Assembly: GCF_021287045.1 (NCBI RefSeq)
Contig: NZ_JAJTBG010000002.1
Coordinates: forward strand, 310,001 to 374,000
Reading direction: 5' to 3'
Length of the DNA stretch: 64,000 nt
DNA from: Oryzomicrobium sp.
Lineage (GTDB): Bacteria > Pseudomonadota > Gammaproteobacteria > Burkholderiales > Rhodocyclaceae
In this document: positions 61,655 through 64,000 of the stretch, piece after piece
Layout of the letters: each line of letters opens with the position of its first letter
Numbering within the stretch: position 1 is the stretch's first letter
Position numbers and translations under genes: made by a program
Notes under the pieces: generated by a model
Databases searched by the model: none
What the model was told of the DNA's origin: nothing
Seen by the model: the letters and a program-made list of their open reading frames with translations, nothing else

Positions 61655-64000
61655 GTGTCGTCAAGAATGTCGCTTGCCATGCGCCTGCTGCGCATCCTGT
61701 TGTTGCTGCTGTCCGTGATGGGAGCCACGTCGGCCGGGGCTGTGGTGCAAACCGGGCCGGTCACGTTTGGTCCGCCCTCGCCTACGCTAGGCTTCCCCTT
61801 TGAAGTACTTGATGGCAGCGGGCTGCGGTTCTACAACACGTGGTTTCTAGACAGCGATGCCGGGGCGAACTACATCCCTCCCCATCCAGGGCCGTATGCG
61901 ACGACAGACTGCGCCGGTACCTGCTACGGCACAAGCGCCAACCCTGCGCGGATCGGCACGATTTCCGGATATGACCATTTCAATATTAGTTCACTGGAAA
62001 TATCGAGCCCGGGGACTAACAGTTCCGTCACGATCACGGCCTACCTCAATGGCGCGATTGTGGACGGCAAAGTCATTTCGCTGACCAGTGACACCTACAG
62101 TTTCAAAACGGTCCAGCTGGATTTCACCAACATCAATGAGCTTCGGTTCGCCGCAGATGGCGATGGTTTTATAAGCATCGACAACCTGATGGTGTCGCCC
62201 AATTTTCCAACCCTGGCCATGACGCCTGCCGCTGGAACGCTCACGGCGGGAGCCATGGGGGTTGCCTACAGCCAGACTTTTGCTGCCAGTGGCGGCTCGT
62301 CCTATGTGTATTCCATTAGCGCCGGAGCGCTGCCCACTGGCTTGAGCCTCAATACTGCCAATGGCGTCGTTTCGGGCACCCCTAGCTCAAGCGGGACGTT
62401 CTCATTCACCGTGACGGCTACCGACGTTACGACCGCGACGATCAGCCAGGTCTATTCCCTGACGATTGCACCTCCCGGGATCAACATAACCCCGGCCACC
62501 ATACCCGGAGGCACCGTGGCGACGGCCTACAGCCAGTCGTTTTCGGCGAGCGGAGGTACCGGCCCTTATACCTATACAATCATCAGCGGCAGCCTGCCGG
62601 CGGGCCTGACCTTGAGTTCCGGCGGTGTACTGTCGGGCACGCCGACAGCGGGCGGAACCTTCACCTTTGCTGTGCGCGCAACCGACAGCAGTGGCGGAAC
62701 GGGCCCCTATTCCGGGACCAGTTCCAATATTTCGTTGACCATCGCTGCACCGACCCTGGGCTTTTCTCCGGCAACCCTGCCGGCGGCTACGCCGGCCACC
62801 GCCTACAGTCAGCAGATCAACGTCAGCGGCGGCACGGCGCCCTACAACAGTTTTGTCGTGGCCAGTGGCAGTCTGCCGCCGGGCTTGACCCTCAACGCGA
62901 CCGGCCTGGTCAGCGGAACGCCGATCGCGGCGGGAAATTATTCGTTCACCGTCAGTGCCAGCGACAGCAGCACAGGGTCCGGGCCCTACAGCGGAACCAG
63001 CGGCACTATTGCTGTGACCGTCAACGCCCCGACCCTGACCCTGTCGCCAACCTCGTTGCCGAACCCGATCCGGAACACGGTCTACACCCAGACGCTCACG
63101 GCGGGCGGCGGCGTGGCCCCCTATACGTTCAGTGTGTCCAATGGCAGCCTGCCGCCCGGCTTGAGCCTGGCTACCGGCGGCACCCTGTCCGGGACGCCGA
63201 CGGCCGAAGGCACCTACAACTTCACCGTCCAAGCAACCGACAGCACCGGCGGCACCGGCGCGCCCTTTTCCACCCTCCGTACCTATTCGGTGACGGTCAA
63301 TCCCCCGCTACCGATAGTCAATGCGGCGAGCGCCACGGTGGCGTACAACAGTTCGGCCAATGCGATCACGCTCAACATCACCGGCGGCGCCCCGAGCAGC
63401 GTGGCGGTGGCGAGCGGGGCCAGCCACGGCACGGCGGTGGCGTCGGGCACCAGCATTACTTACACGCCGAATACCGGGTACTCGGGCAGCGACAGCTTCA
63501 CGTACACGGCGACCAACGCCAGCGGCACGTCGGCGCCGGCGACGGTGACGATCACGGTCAATCCCCAGTTGCCGGGTGCGGGCCCGGTGAACGCCACGGT
63601 GGGCTATAACAGTTCGGCCAATGCGATCACGCTCAACATCACCGGCGGCGCCCCGAGCAGCGTGGCGGTGGCGAGCGGGGCCAGCCACGGCACGGCGGTG
63701 GCGTCGGGCACCAGCATTACTTACACGCCGAATACCGGGTATTCGGGCAGCGACAGCTTTACCTACACGGCCACCAATGCGACGGGCACGTCGGCGCCGG
63801 CGACGGTGACGGTCACGGTCAATCCCCAGGTGCCGACGGCCGGAGCGGTGAGCGCCACAGTGGCCTACGGCAGCGGCGCCAACCCGATCACGCTCAACAT
63901 CGGCGGCGGTATGCCGACCAGCGTGGCGGTGGCGAGCGGGGCCAGCCACGGCACGGCGGTGGCGTCGGGCACCAGCATTACTTACACGCCGAATGCCGGG
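61655..64000 (+). CDS. Large secreted Ig-repeat protein (3' end outside window)
   Basis: Open frame of 782 codons from a GTG at 61655, 8 bases after GGAG; an ATG at 61667 is an alternative. Signal peptide LRILLLLLSVMGATSAGA, then an N-terminal domain (about 30-183). Four putative Ig (He_PIG) repeats of about 92 residues follow from residue 185, each with AYSQTF, LPxGLxL and SGTP, and from residue about 552 another Ig/cadherin-like repeat of 87 residues (SITYTPNTGYSGSDSFTYTAT). The final repeats are near-identical at DNA level with a 261-base period. Likely surface-exposed or exported; C-terminal anchor not visible. Confidence 0.85.
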   Translation, partial: MSSRMSLAMRLLRILLLLLSVMGATSAGAVVQTGPVTFGPPSPTLGFPFEVLDGSGLRFYNTWFLDSDAGANYIPPHPGPYATTDCAGTCYGTSANPARIGTISGYDHFNISSLEISSPGTNSSVTITAYLNGAIVDGKVISLTSDTYSFKTVQLDFTNINELRFAADGDGFISIDNLMVSPNFPTLAMTPAAGTLTAGAMGVAYSQTFAASGGSSYVYSISAGALPTGLSLNTANGVVSGTPSSSGTFSFTVTATDVTTATISQVYSLTIAPPGINITPATIPGGTVATAYSQSFSASGGTGPYTYTIISGSLPAGLTLSSGGVLSGTPTAGGTFTFAVRATDSSGGTGPYSGTSSNISLTIAAPTLGFSPATLPAATPATAYSQQINVSGGTAPYNSFVVASGSLPPGLTLNATGLVSGTPIAAGNYSFTVSASDSSTGSGPYSGTSGTIAVTVNAPTLTLSPTSLPNPIRNTVYTQTLTAGGGVAPYTFSVSNGSLPPGLSLATGGTLSGTPTAEGTYNFTVQATDSTGGTGAPFSTLRTYSVTVNPPLPIVNAASATVAYNSSANAITLNITGGAPSSVAVASGASHGTAVASGTSITYTPNTGYSGSDSFTYTATNASGTSAPATVTITVNPQLPGAGPVNATVGYNSSANAITLNITGGAPSSVAVASGASHGTAVASGTSITYTPNTGYSGSDSFTYTATNATGTSAPATVTVTVNPQVPTAGAVSATVAYGSGANPITLNIGGGMPTSVAVASGASHGTAVASGTSITYTPNAG
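63306..64000 (+). repeat. Tandem 261-base coding repeats
   Basis: Three copies of an 87-codon unit; the shared ATCACGCTCAACATC falls at 63365, 63626 and 63887, exactly 261 bases apart. Copies 1 and 2 are almost identical over about 190 bases. The array continues beyond the window. Confidence 0.9.

Noticed and set aside
62402-63949. Minus-strand open frames inside the Ig-repeat region
   Set aside because: Arg/Gly/Ala-rich repeats that mirror the plus-strand repeat units; the plus strand has a signal peptide and recognisable Ig repeats.

Overview
The window is a GC-rich betaproteobacterial chromosome segment. Gene content and order fit the Rhodocyclaceae; an Azospira/Dechlorosoma-like genome is my guess from memory, not a search result. 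It spans the replication-origin neighbourhood: gyrB-dnaN-dnaA on the minus strand, the divergent rpmH-rnpA-yidD-yidC-mnmE group, then mnmG-rsmG-parA-parB and the complete F1Fo ATP synthase operon atpIBEFHAGDC on the plus strand.

Layout. 1-7702: accessory metabolism and regulation (end of a ZIP transporter, an RsuA-type pseudouridine synthase, a stand-alone flgB, an OsmC-like protein, an ECHDC3-like crotonase, LysR, a DMT exporter, AraC-GyrI, a lytic transglycosylase, an IMPACT-family protein). 7978-15400: a compact minus-strand defence operon, hsdR-hsdM-hsdS followed by a 614-residue SIR2-domain gene, placed just after gyrB. 15816-21139: gyrB, dnaN, dnaA. 21495-25477: rpmH to mnmE. 25478-26895: two AT-rich non-coding stretches around a small secreted protein; the second carries a cluster of DnaA boxes and resembles the dnaA-dnaN spacer, so it is the best oriC candidate here. 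26896-32662: a TSUP permease and a branched-chain amino-acid-type ABC operon with a fused LivM-LivG. 32871-34589: a response regulator with a repeat-rich C-terminus. 34856-39194: mnmG, rsmG, parA, parB. 39511-46470: ATP synthase. 46594-49640: ubiJ, a Tim44-like protein, ubiE and a DUF971 protein. 49858-51915: phoB-phoR behind a Pho box. 51964-55858: two paralogous large proteins, one with a PilZ-like signature, flanking a HIT protein, with a CRP-type palindrome upstream. 56039-59914: a 1291-residue flavin/Fe-S dehydrogenase. 60083-60541: a YqaA/DedA-like membrane protein. 60902-64000: a frameshifted GNAT gene, a truncated phage-tail-collar (MdpB-like) gene, and a very long secreted protein of Ig-like repeats that runs off the window.

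The most interesting candidate system is the operon coupling a complete type I restriction-modification system to a SIR2-domain protein. By analogy with the PrrC and RloC anticodon nucleases that accompany type I systems, the SIR2 protein could be a NAD-depleting back-up triggered when restriction is blocked; this is inference. Other notable points are the duplicated origin-like layout, the GGCC-repeat frameshift in the GNAT gene, the CRP-type site before the PilZ-like genes, and strong intra-operon hairpins in the liv and atp operons.
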